64,000 nucleotides of DNA from Candidatus Nitrososphaera evergladensis SR1 (GCF_000730285.1 NZ_CP007174.1:2046001-2110000); one strand, 5' to 3'; positions 1-9,517 are shown, counted from the first letter of the stretch. The notes: generated by a model from the letters alone, not told the origin. Translations and numbers: made by a program.

Positions 1-34
1 TAACGCCTGTCACGGAGGTGTCCTGATAATAAAT

Positions 35-2896
35 ATGGCTCACGACAAGATAATCATCAAGGGCGCAAGGCAGCACAACCTGAAAAACATCAACGTCGAG
101 ATCCCAAAGAACAAGCTCGTCGTAATTACAGGGCTGTCAGGTTCAGGCAAGTCGACGCTTGCATTTGACACGATATACGCCGAAGGCCAGCGCCGGTACG
201 TCGAGTCGCTGTCGGCGTACGCAAGGCAGTTTCTGGAGCTCATGGACAAGCCCGACGTCGATTCTATAGACGGGCTTTCGCCGGCAATATCCATACAGCA
301 AAAGACCACCAGCAAGAACCCGCGCTCTACCGTCGGCACCGTGACAGAGATCTATGACTATTTGCGCCTGCTTTTTGCAAGGATAGGAATCCCTCACTGC
401 CCAAGGTGCGGCAGGCGCATCGCAAGCCAGTCCGTAGATTCCATAACAGAGTCGGTGCTCAAGACGGCAGAAGGCAAGAGCGTGATGGTTCTTGGGCCGG
501 TGGTGCAGGCAAAAAAGGGCACGTACGAAAAGCTGTTTGACGAGCTAAAGCAGGAAGGCTACTCCAGAATAAGGCTTGACGGCGAGGTTACAAACCTGGA
601 AGATGAAGAAGATGAAAAACCCAAGGTGCCGAGGCTTGACAAGCAGAAAAAGCACACAATAGAAGTCATCGTCGACAGGCTAAAGCCGTCGGCTGAGGAA
701 AAGAGCAGGCTCTTTGAGTCCATCCAGTCTGCCCTAAAGGTGGGCGCCGGCACCGCCGTAGTGTCGGTGGACGGCAAGGACACTATGTACTCGCAGAAAA
801 ACGCGTGCCCCCACTGCGAGATAAGCATAGGCGACATTGAGCCCCGCACGTTTTCGTTCAACTCGCCCTTTGGCGCCTGCCAGGGCTGCAATGGCCTTGG
901 CATAAAAATCGAGTTTGACCCCGACCTGATAATACCGGACAAGCAAAAGAGCATCTTGGATGGCGCGATAAAGCCGTGGATGGGGCACTTTGCCACATTC
1001 CGTGCATCAATGCTAAAGGACGTGGGCAGAAAATACGGCTTTGACCTTGCCATGCCGGTTTCCAAGATGACGCAGAGGCAGCTCAACGTCATCCTGTACG
1101 GCACCGACGAGAACATCCACTTCAAGTACGAGTCAAAGTACTCCGACAGCCGGTGGGAATACAATGGTACTTTTGAAGGCGTGATTCCAAACCTGGAGCG
1201 CACGTACAGGCAGACCGAGTCGGAAAGCAAGCGCGAAGACCTCATGCAGTTTATGCGCGAGCGCCCCTGCGAGCGCTGCGGAGGCAGACGCCTGCGGGAA
1301 GAGGCGCTTGCAGTCAGGATAGGGGACAAGTCGATAATGCAGGTCTGCGACCTGTCGATTGACGCCTGCTACAACTTTTTCCAAGAGATAGAGCTGTCAG
1401 AGACAGAGCGCTACATCGCCCGGACGATACTAAAAGAGATAATGTCGAGGCTAGAGTTTTTGCGAAATGTCGGCCTCAACTACCTTACGCTCAATAGGAT
1501 GAGCGCGACACTTTCTGGAGGCGAGTCGCAGAGGATAAGGCTTGCGACGCAGATAGGCTCAAACCTCACCGGCGTCCTGTACGTCCTTGACGAGCCGACA
1601 ATCGGCCTGCACCAGCGCGACAACTCGCGCCTTATCGACACGCTAAAGAAACTCCGGGACCTCGACAACACGCTTGTAGTGGTCGAGCACGACGAGGAAG
1701 TGATACGCAGCTCTGACTGGATAATAGACATCGGCCCGGGAGCCGGAATTCACGGCGGCCAGATAGTCTCTTCAGGCACTCTTGAAGACATTATCGCCAG
1801 CGGCGATTCAATCACCGGCGCGTTCCTGCGTGGCGAGCAGACTGCGGCTCACATGCACGAGCGCAAAAAGCCAGGCAGGTGGATTGCCGTGCACGGCGCG
1901 CAGGAAAACAACCTGAAAAACATCGACGTCAGGTTCCCGCTTGGCTGCATGTCGGTAGTCACGGGCGTCTCGGGCTCTGGCAAGTCGACGCTTGTAAACG
2001 ACATACTGTTCAAGGCCCTTGCAGGCCACTTTTTTGGCGCAAAGGACAGGCCCGGCAAGCACGACCGGATTTCGGGGCTGGAAAACGCAGACAAGGTAAT
2101 CGGCATTGATCAATCGCCCATCGGCAGGACTCCAAGGTCCAATGCCGCGACGTACGTCAACGCATTTACGCCAATCCGGGAGCTGTTTGCCAAGACGCCG
2201 CACGCCCGCGAGATGGGCTACACCGCTGGCAGGTTCTCGTTCAACGTGTCAGAGGGCAGGTGTGAGGCGTGCGAGGGTGGAGGCGTCAAAAAGATAGAGA
2301 TGCAGTTTCTGCCCGACGTCTATGTCACATGCGACGAGTGCAAGGGCAGGCGCTACAATTCAGAAACGCTTTTGGTAAAATACAAGGGCAAGACGATTTC
2401 CGACGTGCTTGACATGACTATAGAAGAAGCCCTGTCATTCTTTTCAAACATACCGGCCATAACCAAGAAACTGCAGACGCTAAACGACGTGGGCCTTGGT
2501 TATTTGCGTCTTGGCCAGCCGGCAACGACAATGTCGGGAGGAGAGGCGCAGAGGATCAAGCTTGCCGCAGAACTGTCAAGGCGCGACACGGGCAAGACAG
2601 TCTACATCCTTGACGAGCCTACGACTGGCCTCCACTTTGCCGACGTCAGCAAGCTGCTGCACGTGCTAAAGAGGCTGGTAGAGCTTGGCAACACGGCCAT
2701 CATAATCGAGCACAACCTCGATGTCATTGCCTCGGCAGACTGGATAGTCGACCTCGGACCGGAGGGAGGCGAAGGCGGTGGCACGGTCGTGGCCGAGGGC
2801 ACTCCAGAGCAGATAAGCGAAAACACCGCAAGCTACACCGGCCAGTACCTGAAGCAGAAACTTGCAATGGATCAAAAGCTGGTGCGGCACAAGTAA
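35..2896 (+). CDS. uvrA: Excinuclease ABC subunit A (UvrA)
   Basis: DNA damage-recognition ATPase of bacterial-type nucleotide excision repair, which loads UvrB onto lesions. The 953-residue protein has the full UvrA layout: Walker [10 protein letters not shown] at about 33-41, zinc-binding CPRC near 124 and CPHC/CQGC near 258-285, ABC signature LSGGESQRI near 494, a second Walker A near 645, a third Cys cluster (CEAC...CDEC) near 744-770 and a second signature MSGGEAQRI near 832. A GGAGGTG ribosome-binding site lies at 15-21, upstream of the ATG. The gene ends one base before the uvrC start, so the two are probably co-transcribed; uvrB may lie to the left of the window, which cannot be seen. 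Confidence 0.97.
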   Translation: MAHDKIIIKGARQHNLKNINVEIPKNKLVVITGLSGSGKSTLAFDTIYAEGQRRYVESLSAYARQFLELMDKPDVDSIDGLSPAISIQQKTTSKNPRSTVGTVTEIYDYLRLLFARIGIPHCPRCGRRIASQSVDSITESVLKTAEGKSVMVLGPVVQAKKGTYEKLFDELKQEGYSRIRLDGEVTNLEDEEDEKPKVPRLDKQKKHTIEVIVDRLKPSAEEKSRLFESIQSALKVGAGTAVVSVDGKDTMYSQKNACPHCEISIGDIEPRTFSFNSPFGACQGCNGLGIKIEFDPDLIIPDKQKSILDGAIKPWMGHFATFRASMLKDVGRKYGFDLAMPVSKMTQRQLNVILYGTDENIHFKYESKYSDSRWEYNGTFEGVIPNLERTYRQTESESKREDLMQFMRERPCERCGGRRLREEALAVRIGDKSIMQVCDLSIDACYNFFQEIELSETERYIARTILKEIMSRLEFLRNVGLNYLTLNRMSATLSGGESQRIRLATQIGSNLTGVLYVLDEPTIGLHQRDNSRLIDTLKKLRDLDNTLVVVEHDEEVIRSSDWIIDIGPGAGIHGGQIVSSGTLEDIIASGDSITGAFLRGEQTAAHMHERKKPGRWIAVHGAQENNLKNIDVRFPLGCMSVVTGVSGSGKSTLVNDILFKALAGHFFGAKDRPGKHDRISGLENADKVIGIDQSPIGRTPRSNAATYVNAFTPIRELFAKTPHAREMGYTAGRFSFNVSEGRCEACEGGGVKKIEMQFLPDVYVTCDECKGRRYNSETLLVKYKGKTISDVLDMTIEEALSFFSNIPAITKKLQTLNDVGLGYLRLGQPATTMSGGEAQRIKLAAELSRRDTGKTVYILDEPTTGLHFADVSKLLHVLKRLVELGNTAIIIEHNLDVIASADWIVDLGPEGGEGGGTVVAEGTPEQISENTASYTGQYLKQKLAMDQKLVRHK

Positions 2897-2897
2897 G

Positions 2898-4502
2898 ATG
2901 ATGATAACCACGGCCGTCCTTCGAGAAAAGCGGATACCAAAGAACCCGGGCGTCTACCTCATGAAGGACACAAAAGGCCAGATAATCTATATCGGCAAGG
3001 CCAAGGACCTGAACAAGCGCGTCACTTCTTACTTTACAAAGCATGACCACGATGCCAAGACCGCAAGGCTGGTGGAGGAGATAGCGGACATTGAGTTCAT
3101 GGTCACAGACAATGAAACTGAAGCGTTCCTGCTAGAGTCGAACCTGATAAAGCGCTACCGGCCCGTGTTCAACATAGCGCTCAAGGACAACAGCCACTAT
3201 TCGTACCTAAAGATAACCGACGAGCCTTTTCCCCGGCTCCTTGTCGCGCGCCGGAACAGAAACGGCGAGTTTTCAGACCCAAGGGGGAGGATCTACGGAC
3301 CGTTTGTGCGCGGCAGTTCAAAATACCTGACGGTAGGGCTCTTGCGCAAGCTGTTCAAGGTCAGGGTGTGCACCCGCCTGCCAAAGGTGCCTTGTTTGCA
3401 ATATTTCATCAAAAACTGCGACGCGCCCTGCATCGCAAACGTGACGCGGGAAAAGTACATGGAAGGAATTGACGCGCTGCGCGACATCCTTGAAGGCAAG
3501 AGCAGCGTCGAGCGCTTTGCGCAGGAAATGGAGGCAGAAATGAAGCGCGCATCCGACGTTGGTGACTATGAGCGCGCCAAGGAGATCCGCGACACGCTCT
3601 ACCGCCTAAGCGACCTGCGAATAAGGCAAAAGATGGAGAAGGCAAACAAGAGGCCCCACGAAGAGTACGTCGGGATAATGCGCGACGAGAAAAAAGGCGT
3701 GGCGCACGTCATGGCGCTCAAGCGCACCCACGGCGTCATAAGCGACAGGAGGAAATTCGAGTTCGAGATGGTGGCAGATAACTCGTTCTCGTCGTTTCTT
3801 TTGCAGTACTATTCGTCGGCTCCGGCAATCCCGCAAATAATATGCACAAGCGAAGAGCCGGAGGAAAAAGATGTGCTTTTGATGTCGCTTGAAAAGCTTG
3901 CAGGGCACACAGTAAAGATAGTGACTGCCGGCAGTTCAGGCGAGAGGCGCCAGCTTGTCAACCTGATAATGAAGAACCTGGCGATGTACGTCGAGCGCGG
4001 CTACGCGCCGGCGGTCGTGGAGTTAAAGCAAGTCCTTGCGCTTTCAGTCATGCCAGAGACCATCGACTGCTTTGACGTCTCTAACCTCGGCACAGACATT
4101 GCGGTGGGCTCAAGCGTGCGCTTTGTAAACGGCAAGCCGTACAAAAGCGGCTACCGCAAATTCAGGATAGAGACTGTCCCTGGCCAGAACGACTTTGCAA
4201 TGATTGCCGAGCTTGTGAGGCGCCGGTACAAGGAGCCAAGGGACCTGCCTGACCTTGTGGTAATAGACGGTGGCAGAGGCCAGCTTGGAGCGGCTACCTC
4301 TGCGCTTGCCTCAGCAGGGCTCATTATATCATGCATCGGCCTTGCCAAGGAAAACGAGGAAATCTATGTGCAGGGACAAAAAGAGCCGATAGCCCTGCCA
4401 AGGAGGAATCTTGCACTGAGAATGCTGCAGCACGCGCGTGACGAGGCCCACAGGTTTGGGCTTGCATACAACAAGAGCCTGCGAAGGCTCACTCGACCTT
4501 GA
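2898..4502 (+). CDS. uvrC: Excinuclease ABC subunit C (UvrC)
   Basis: Dual-incision nuclease of the UvrABC pathway. The ATG at 2898 is preferred over an upstream in-frame ATG inside uvrA because it follows the uvrA stop directly and leaves the GIY-YIG domain (GVYLMKD...IIYIGKAK) close to the N-terminus. A UvrB-interacting UVR segment lies near residues 205-235, and the RNase H-like 5' nuclease domain follows with CFDVSN near 390, VIDGGRGQL near 454 and RDEAHRFG near 515. At 534 residues it is shorter than typical bacterial UvrC (about 600), and no clear C-terminal helix-hairpin-helix repeat is seen. Its 3' end overlaps the convergent small gene by 14 bases. Confidence 0.96.
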   Translation: MMITTAVLREKRIPKNPGVYLMKDTKGQIIYIGKAKDLNKRVTSYFTKHDHDAKTARLVEEIADIEFMVTDNETEAFLLESNLIKRYRPVFNIALKDNSHYSYLKITDEPFPRLLVARRNRNGEFSDPRGRIYGPFVRGSSKYLTVGLLRKLFKVRVCTRLPKVPCLQYFIKNCDAPCIANVTREKYMEGIDALRDILEGKSSVERFAQEMEAEMKRASDVGDYERAKEIRDTLYRLSDLRIRQKMEKANKRPHEEYVGIMRDEKKGVAHVMALKRTHGVISDRRKFEFEMVADNSFSSFLLQYYSSAPAIPQIICTSEEPEEKDVLLMSLEKLAGHTVKIVTAGSSGERRQLVNLIMKNLAMYVERGYAPAVVELKQVLALSVMPETIDCFDVSNLGTDIAVGSSVRFVNGKPYKSGYRKFRIETVPGQNDFAMIAELVRRRYKEPRDLPDLVVIDGGRGQLGAATSALASAGLIISCIGLAKENEEIYVQGQKEPIALPRRNLALRMLQHARDEAHRFGLAYNKSLRRLTRP

Positions 4503-4713
4503 CGCTTTCCTTGCGCTGGGCCTTCTGCATCTCCTGCTCTGCAAGCTCGATGTACTTGCCAAGGGCAGTGTCTGCAGACTGGGCCGCTATCTGGACTATT
4601 CTCGCAAACGAAACTGACGCCATTATGGCCATCTCAGTTGCCATCTTGCCGGCCACAAGAGGCCAGACGTACAAGTCGGGACCGGGAATGTTACTGCCGC
4701 TCTTTTCGACCAT
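4489..4713 (-). CDS. Small helical protein of unknown function
   Basis: A 74-residue open frame convergent with uvrC and overlapping its 3' end by 14 bases. The sequence is alanine-rich and looks alpha-helical (VAGKMATEMAIMASVSFARI, then an acidic and basic tail ending in SVKVE). No catalytic motif is visible. It is called from its protein-like composition and fit in the convergent interval; I do not recognise a family. No ribosome-binding site is evident. Confidence 0.5.
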   Translation of the reverse strand: MVEKSGSNIPGPDLYVWPLVAGKMATEMAIMASVSFARIVQIAAQSADTALGKYIELAEQEMQKAQRKESVKVE

Positions 4714-4995
4714 GCAGCAGATATGTGTGCCTGCTGCGTCTTAAACTTTATACCAAGACAGCCAAGGGTCGAGAGAATGCAAGCAAAGCATATACACACC
4801 CTCCTCGAACGACAACACCGTCGACCATACAATATGCCTCCATTTTGCACCATAATGGTGAAAAATACCAAAACGGCGGGGCGGTCGCGTGCTTGCAGCG
4901 CACCAAAATCCCGGCCGATATGAGGCATGAGGCAATGCGCGATATGCAAAATTAAAATGCATGGTAGGTACATATACCTGTGGTGGAGGAGAGGC

Positions 4996-5295
4996 GTGTC
5001 AGCTTTTGACGATAACCCATACTCGGTGCATTTTGCACACTTTGCAAGCAAACTAGAGCAATACCTGAGAAAGAACGGGATCTCGTGCGACGACGCGGAC
5101 ATGATAATCGAGGAAAGCTCGGCCATCTACTTTGAAAAACTGGGCTCTTCGACAAACAGGCTCTTAAAAGCCTTCAAGAAGCAAGACCCTGCAGACGTGT
5201 TTGTCGACTCGGCCCACAAGGCCATCGAAAGGCACATCCCGGAGGCAAAGGACACCTTTGGATCAACGGCCGAGATATCCAAGCTCATACGCTAG
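4996..5295 (+). CDS. Hypothetical protein, 99 aa
   Basis: The GTG start at 4996 is chosen because a strong GGAGGA site lies about 8 bases upstream; a longer version from 4927 would begin in what looks like leader sequence. The protein is mixed charged and helical with conserved-looking segments (FASKLEQYLRKNGISCDDAD, ESSAIYFEKLG). No membrane segment or known motif is visible. It stands alone between the divergent small gene at 4489 and alanine dehydrogenase. Function unknown. Confidence 0.7.
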   Translation: MSAFDDNPYSVHFAHFASKLEQYLRKNGISCDDADMIIEESSAIYFEKLGSSTNRLLKAFKKQDPADVFVDSAHKAIERHIPEAKDTFGSTAEISKLIR

Positions 5296-5346
5296 GGAAA
5301 AATAATAATAGGAAATTTTGGCTATAGCCTCTCTGCATACATATTG

Positions 5347-6546
5347 ATGACAATAGGCGTCCCAAAGGAGATAAAAGATCATGAAAACAGGGTCGCGCTC
5401 ACCCCGCGCTCTGTTGCGTCGCTCGTTTCGTCAGGAATCAAGGTGGCAGTCGAACGCAATGCCGGCGCCAAGAGCGGCTTTTCGGATGCAGATTACGCTT
5501 CTGCGGGCGCGCAGGTTGCAAGCGATGCGGCAGAGCTGTATTCAAAAGCAGACCTTGTAGTCAAGGTAAAAGAGATCCAGGTCGGCAAGGGCGAGCACGC
5601 GCACATCCTGCAAAAGCACATAATTTTTGGCTACAACCACTTTGAGTCAAGCCGCGAGTTGACAAGCGCTGCGATACGCTCTGGGGCGACGTTCATCTCG
5701 TTTGAGAAGGTAACAGACGGAAACGGCCAGACGCCTCTTTTGATGCCCATGAGCAGGATTGCCGGGACCCTTGCCGGCATCTGGGCAGGATTTTTCCACA
5801 ACTATGCATTTCGGCACGACAAGTCGCTTCGCATGAAGGCAGGGGCAGACCAGGTCAAGGCAAGGTTCATCGAGGATTTTGAGCGCATCATAGACGGCAA
5901 GCTTGACGCGGCGACGGCAAACAGCCTTTCGCTTCATGACAAGCAGGTCGTGATATTTGGAGGCGGGACTGCAGGCGAGATGGCCTCGCGGACGTGCCAT
6001 GCCCTTGGAGCCAAGCTTACGATAGTGGAGAAGAGGGACAGCCGCAGAAAATACCTGCAGGGGCTTGGCCTGGGCAGGTGCTCGGTCGTGGCAAGTGCCG
6101 ACTATGACGCAATAAAGGGGGCAAGCGCGGTAATCGGCGCGACGTACGACAAGGAAAAGGCCGATAGAATGATTGATGAAATGACGCTAAAGAACGCATC
6201 AGAGGTGCGCAAGAAGGTGATAATCGACATTTCCATTGACCAGGGAGGAAACTTTCCCTTCGTCGATTCAACAGGCAAGTACGCGCCTGAAAGCATGGGC
6301 ACCATAATGTCGCCGGCGCAAATGGACTATTTTGGAAACGTCTTTGTGCGCGTTCCAAACATGCCGTCCATCGTTCCCCGCTATGCGTCAATGGCGCTGT
6401 CAAACGCGATAACCGACCATGTCAAGGCCATTGCCACAAACCAGACCAGACCTGAGCTTGTGCGGGCAACCAGCATTGCAGGAGGCAAGGTGCTTGACGA
6501 GGCGGTCGCAAGGGCGCACAGCTTGCCTTATGCAAAGACCTTTTAG
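5347..6546 (+). CDS. ald: Alanine dehydrogenase
   Basis: NAD-dependent interconversion of L-alanine with pyruvate and ammonium. The 399-residue protein shows the AlaDH/PNT family pattern: N-terminal GVPKEIKDHENRVALTP, the substrate-domain segment PLLMPMSRIAGTLAG, and a Rossmann fold (VVIFGGGTAGEMASR) followed by an acidic-basic strand end (IVEKRDSRRK) that contacts the cofactor. The ATG at 5347 is preferred to the TTG codon just before it. Length fits the family (about 360-400). It could take part in ammonium assimilation or alanine catabolism; direction cannot be told from sequence. Confidence 0.92.
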   Translation: MTIGVPKEIKDHENRVALTPRSVASLVSSGIKVAVERNAGAKSGFSDADYASAGAQVASDAAELYSKADLVVKVKEIQVGKGEHAHILQKHIIFGYNHFESSRELTSAAIRSGATFISFEKVTDGNGQTPLLMPMSRIAGTLAGIWAGFFHNYAFRHDKSLRMKAGADQVKARFIEDFERIIDGKLDAATANSLSLHDKQVVIFGGGTAGEMASRTCHALGAKLTIVEKRDSRRKYLQGLGLGRCSVVASADYDAIKGASAVIGATYDKEKADRMIDEMTLKNASEVRKKVIIDISIDQGGNFPFVDSTGKYAPESMGTIMSPAQMDYFGNVFVRVPNMPSIVPRYASMALSNAITDHVKAIATNQTRPELVRATSIAGGKVLDEAVARAHSLPYAKTF

Positions 6547-6581
6547 CCAAGGATTTTGCTGAGAAAGAGGGCATACACAAG

Positions 6582-6710
6582 TTGGAAGCAAAAGAAGACT
6601 CGCACATGCTCTGCCCTACGTGCCAGCACGAATACGGCTACCATGACAAGGAAGGCCATTGCCACAAGGGTTGTTGCGGCTGTGGCTCTGGCCATTGCTC
6701 AACAACCTAG
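6582..6710 (+). CDS. Cys/His-rich microprotein
   Basis: A very short frame just downstream of ald. From TTG 6582 it encodes 42 residues, or 34 from ATG 6606. The core has CPTC, several His residues and a tight run CCGCGSGHC, which together could bind one or more zinc or other metal ions. The stop overlaps the 3' end of the convergent cupredoxin gene by a few bases. The metal-ligand spacing is the only evidence for coding; the start is uncertain and no family is recognised. Confidence 0.5.
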   Translation: MEAKEDSHMLCPTCQHEYGYHDKEGHCHKGCCGCGSGHCSTT

Positions 6711-7198
6711 GAAAAGTTTGGCACGACATGGACCACGCCCTGCATGAAAGGATGCGGGACGCAATGGTAGTGGTAGTCACCCTCTTTTGTGAACGTGAAC
6801 GACCATGAGCCGCCCTCTGCAATAAAGCCGTTAGTAGTTTCATCAAGGTGAGCTTGCGAATCGAACTTGCCGCTTATGGCGTCAACGTAGTTTTCGCTGT
6901 CATCAGTAGTCACAGTATGAAATGTAGAATCCTGATTGGTCCAAGTCACTTTGTTTGACAGCCCAAGAACTGCGCGCACATCCATCGGGTCATAATGCTT
7001 TGGGTTTGACTCCAAGCCTGCATCCTTTACAATAGTTACATGAGTGGTTTGCTCAGGGTTTCGTATTTCTGGCGGCACATAGGGCGTCCTGTTGGCTTCT
7101 GGCACGTACACGTACTGGTAGTAGGCCAGGCTGACGGCCACGGCAGCTATGAATGCAGTCAGCGCTATGCCGCCAGCGTGGTTTTTTGCTACTTGCAT
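6707..7198 (-). CDS. Membrane-anchored cupredoxin (plastocyanin-like)
   Basis: Predicted type I copper electron carrier held outside the cell membrane by an N-terminal helix (about residues 8-28). The cupredoxin domain carries the expected ligands: His in TFHTVTT, then Cys, His and Met in HYHCVPHPFM. The ATG at 7198 is used; a TTG eight codons upstream is the alternative. Thaumarchaea use many such proteins in copper-based ammonia-oxidation electron transfer, so that role is likely but inferred. The gene is divergent from the secreted protein at 7308, with a shared palindrome between them. Confidence 0.88.
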   Translation of the reverse strand: MQVAKNHAGGIALTAFIAAVAVSLAYYQYVYVPEANRTPYVPPEIRNPEQTTHVTIVKDAGLESNPKHYDPMDVRAVLGLSNKVTWTNQDSTFHTVTTDDSENYVDAISGKFDSQAHLDETTNGFIAEGGSWSFTFTKEGDYHYHCVPHPFMQGVVHVVPNFS

Positions 7199-7241
7199 GT
7201 GCCGCAAGTGCAGTACGGGCAATGTTGTATTTGGAAATTAG

Positions 7242-7255
7242 TCCAAACGTTTGGA
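7242..7255. promoter_or_regulatory. 14-bp perfect palindrome in divergent promoter
   Basis: TCCAAACGTTTGGA is a perfect inverted repeat located between the cupredoxin gene (start 7198) and the gene at 7308. On the minus strand an archaeal TATA-like box (ACTATATAGG, about 7261-7270) lies just upstream, so the palindrome would cover the likely transcription start of the cupredoxin gene. That position suits a repressor operator. The binding protein is unknown. Confidence 0.5.
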
Positions 7256-7307
7256 TAAAATCCTATATAGTTAAAACTACTATCTATGTTCCGGGACGGC
7301 AAACAAA

Positions 7308-8081
7308 ATGCTTCCTAAAATCATAGCACTGCCTTTGGCAGGAGCAGGCATTATTGCACTTGTAACAGCGGCCTTTGTTCCATTTTCAGCATGGAGCATT
7401 ACCACCGCCACCACTGGAATTGAAAATAATACGCCTGTGGCGGCTGCCGCAGAATCAAAGCGTGAGACAAAAGCGCCAGAAAGTGTAGACGACTTGTATC
7501 CGGTTATCAAGCAGAGATGGAGCGGATCTAACTTCACCGCCATAACCAATGAATCGGAAGCGTCCTCGTTGGCAGGCTTTGATGTAAAGTTTCCAACACG
7601 GATGCCATCAAGCGATTATAAACTTCAGCTAGGAATTGTTAATCGTGAAACTGGCGATAACAACAAGTACGTTTTTCTCTACTGCTCGGAGAAGCCAGTA
7701 ACGGATGACATGACATTCAACCAATTCTGGGAGCAGGGTGGAATCTCTGTTACTTACCACAAGAACGCTACATCATATGTAAATGAGTATGACGGCAATA
7801 CCTATACTTCGTATTCCAATATTACGGCTATGTATGAAATAGTTGTCCATGAATATGGATTTGATGCCCACCTGACCAATGTTAACGGGCATCAAGCAAT
7901 CGCAATAGCGGACGTGCACAGGGAATTTGTACCTGAACCGTACAATGAACTGGAATTTGCTGTGCATGACCCGGCTCAGGTAGACTTTGTTGCGGGCAAC
8001 ACGTACGTCACGCTGCAAGGGTACAAGGATGCTGATGAGCTAGTACGAATCGCAGAATCAATACCCTTTGATGCTGAATGA
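7308..8081 (+). CDS. Secreted or membrane-anchored protein, DUF4367-like C-terminus
   Basis: A 257-residue protein with an N-terminal hydrophobic segment (about residues 8-30) and a Ala-rich linker, so it is probably exported. The C-terminal part (VTLQGYKDADELVRIAESIP) resembles the end of DUF4367/LolA-like lipoprotein domains, in which a beta-sheet is followed by a helix. No catalytic residues are apparent. It is divergent from the cupredoxin and shares the palindromic control region. The domain match is from memory of the pattern and needs a profile search. Confidence 0.75.
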   Translation: MLPKIIALPLAGAGIIALVTAAFVPFSAWSITTATTGIENNTPVAAAAESKRETKAPESVDDLYPVIKQRWSGSNFTAITNESEASSLAGFDVKFPTRMPSSDYKLQLGIVNRETGDNNKYVFLYCSEKPVTDDMTFNQFWEQGGISVTYHKNATSYVNEYDGNTYTSYSNITAMYEIVVHEYGFDAHLTNVNGHQAIAIADVHREFVPEPYNELEFAVHDPAQVDFVAGNTYVTLQGYKDADELVRIAESIPFDAE

Positions 8082-8331
8082 AAAAAGAACTCAAGTATTT
8101 TTGCCGATGATGGCAGGGCAAGCATCAGGAAGTTGCAATAGGTGCAGTTGCAGAGCGAACATGGGACCCATTAGCACTATTTTTGGCTCCGCAACGCCTA
8201 AGGTTATCCATAACTATTTTGCCTAATTCGTCAAGTATCGCTGCTTAGATTTTGGGTAAAAGACGTGTGGCCGCCGGTCGGTACGGTTGGCGCGGCTTGC
8301 GGCCAAAGCGACGCCAAAAGCTAGCCGAAAA
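8082..8331. other. Intergenic stretch without a convincing gene
   Basis: No credible reading frame, tRNA or strong hairpin was found between the secreted protein and the lysine-rich micro-ORF. Confidence 0.5.
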
Positions 8332-8382
8332 TTACTTCTTTTTCGGTTTCGCCTTGGACTTCTTTGCCTTTTTAGCTGCCAT
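8332..8382 (-). CDS. Lysine-rich 16-aa micro-ORF
   Basis: The ATG at 8382 opens a 16-residue peptide, MAAKKAKKSKAKPKKK, ending in TAA. Nine residues are lysine and the rest are mostly Ala, Ser and Pro, like the tails of nucleic-acid-binding proteins. An AT-rich TATA-like patch lies upstream on the minus strand (around 8410-8420). It could be a true small basic peptide or a chance frame; composition is the only argument. Confidence 0.35.
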   Translation of the reverse strand: MAAKKAKKSKAKPKKK

Positions 8383-8517
8383 TGTTCTAGTAGAGTGACA
8401 GCTTATTGATATTATTTTGGGTCTCCGGAATTTTTTGTACTCTAGCAACAACAAAAAAAATGCTGTCTGCGATTTTGCAGCATTACTTTGATGCCGCTGC
8501 GTCAAGGTTCTTCTTCA

Positions 8518-8958
8518 TCATCCCCCTGATGGAGCTACTACCACCACCGTTCCTACCATGTTAGGATGGATGGCACAAAAGTACGGATATTCTCCTTCCT
8601 TGTCAAATGTATGGCTGAATACCTCGCCCCTTTTCAGCGGATTAGAGTCAAAGGCGCCGTCGCGCGAGGTCGCCGTGTGCGTGGCAGAATCGTCGTTTAC
8701 CCAGGTAACCGTGTCTCCGGCCTTGACCCTGACTGGATTTGGACTGTACGAGTTGCTTTTTGAATTGTCAACTATGCTCACCTTTGTTCCATTTATGGCA
8801 GCAGGAGGTAAGCCTTGTTGTCGCGAATCTTTTGCTTGCTGCTGACCTATGCCATCTGGGATGTTGTTTCCAAGAACCTGTGCCGCCACGATGGCACCGG
8901 CTATGATGAATGACGCGATCACTATGGCTATTGAGAGTATCACGATTTTCCAAACCAT
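8518..8958 (-). CDS. Membrane-anchored cupredoxin (blue copper protein)
   Basis: A 146-residue predicted type I copper protein. One N-terminal membrane helix (about 5-30) is followed by a Gln/Ser linker and a cupredoxin domain with ligands His in SATHTATS and Cys, His and Met in YFCAIHPNMVG. It is the second such protein in the first 9 kb and probably works in extracytoplasmic electron transfer. An inverted repeat at 9008-9020, matching one at 9470-9482, lies about 50 bases upstream and may be the site of the neighbouring winged-helix regulator. Confidence 0.88.
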   Translation of the reverse strand: MVWKIVILSIAIVIASFIIAGAIVAAQVLGNNIPDGIGQQQAKDSRQQGLPPAAINGTKVSIVDNSKSNSYSPNPVRVKAGDTVTWVNDDSATHTATSRDGAFDSNPLKRGEVFSHTFDKEGEYPYFCAIHPNMVGTVVVVAPSGG

Positions 8959-9007
8959 GACATCAATAGCCAGATTTTTTGTTTTAACGCTTGTTTACCT
9001 GTCCTAC

Positions 9008-9020
9008 GTAACTGAGTTAC
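9008..9020. promoter_or_regulatory. Inverted repeat GTAACTGAGTTAC (operator candidate)
   Basis: A 6+1+6 inverted repeat upstream of the minus-strand cupredoxin gene. A copy with one central change lies at 9470-9482, on the other side of the winged-helix gene at 9146. Two matching dyads flanking a regulator gene suggest the regulator's binding site. Confidence 0.5.
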
Positions 9021-9145
9021 CTGAATGCTTATTTGGTTCGCCAATAGGTAAATGACCGGTGGCTGGAAAAAGAGAATGGCGACGATGCCCGCTGCTCTTG
9101 CTCCGGCCCCAGACAGCAAGACGCGTCTGTGGCAATTGAGTCAAA

Positions 9146-9451
9146 TTGGTACATGCACATCGAGAGAGGATTTACATAAGGAAGGACATCATCTTGAAGC
9201 TAAGTGATTATGGGGAGCTCAACCAGAGCCAGCTGATGAGCTACTGCGGGCTCAACAACGTCAAGCACAAGCCGATTGTTGACGAACTGGTGGAAAAGGG
9301 CCTGATAATCAGGTTTGAAGAACCCTGGGGCGAGCAGAACAGGATAATCAAGTACAGAGTTTCAGAGAAGGGCAGAGAGATTGTCAAGGCAGTGCTAGAG
9401 CCGTACGAGCTATTGTTTCCAAGAGGGGAGGACAAGGAGAAGCAGAAATGA
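9146..9451 (+). CDS. Winged-helix transcriptional regulator
   Basis: A 101-residue protein with the one-domain archaeal winged-helix pattern: a helix-turn-helix (LNQSQLMSYCGLN...KPIVDELVEKGLI) followed by a beta wing (IKYRVSEKGREIVKAV), ending in a charged tail. The TTG at 9146 gives the longest frame; no ATG is available near the N-terminus, so the exact start is unsure. It lies between two copies of the GTAAC-n3-GTTAC dyad and probably controls the cupredoxin on the left and the membrane protein on the right. Confidence 0.82.
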   Translation: MVHAHRERIYIRKDIILKLSDYGELNQSQLMSYCGLNNVKHKPIVDELVEKGLIIRFEEPWGEQNRIIKYRVSEKGREIVKAVLEPYELLFPRGEDKEKQK

Positions 9452-9469
9452 TAAAGTCGCATGGTGCAG

Positions 9470-9482
9470 GTAACAGAGTTAC
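9470..9482. promoter_or_regulatory. Inverted repeat GTAACAGAGTTAC next to TATA box
   Basis: This dyad differs by one base from the one at 9008-9020. It ends 7 bases before TTTATAAT (9490-9497), the probable TATA box of the gene starting at 9518. The position overlaps the site where TFB would bind, which fits regulation by the adjacent winged-helix protein. Confidence 0.5.
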
Positions 9483-9517
9483 TGCCTTCTTTATAATGCA
9501 GAGGAGGGAATCGCCTA

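Noticed and set aside
8484-8522. Twelve-residue frame overlapping the cupredoxin stop
   Set aside because: Short and without supporting features, though it is coupled by ATGA.
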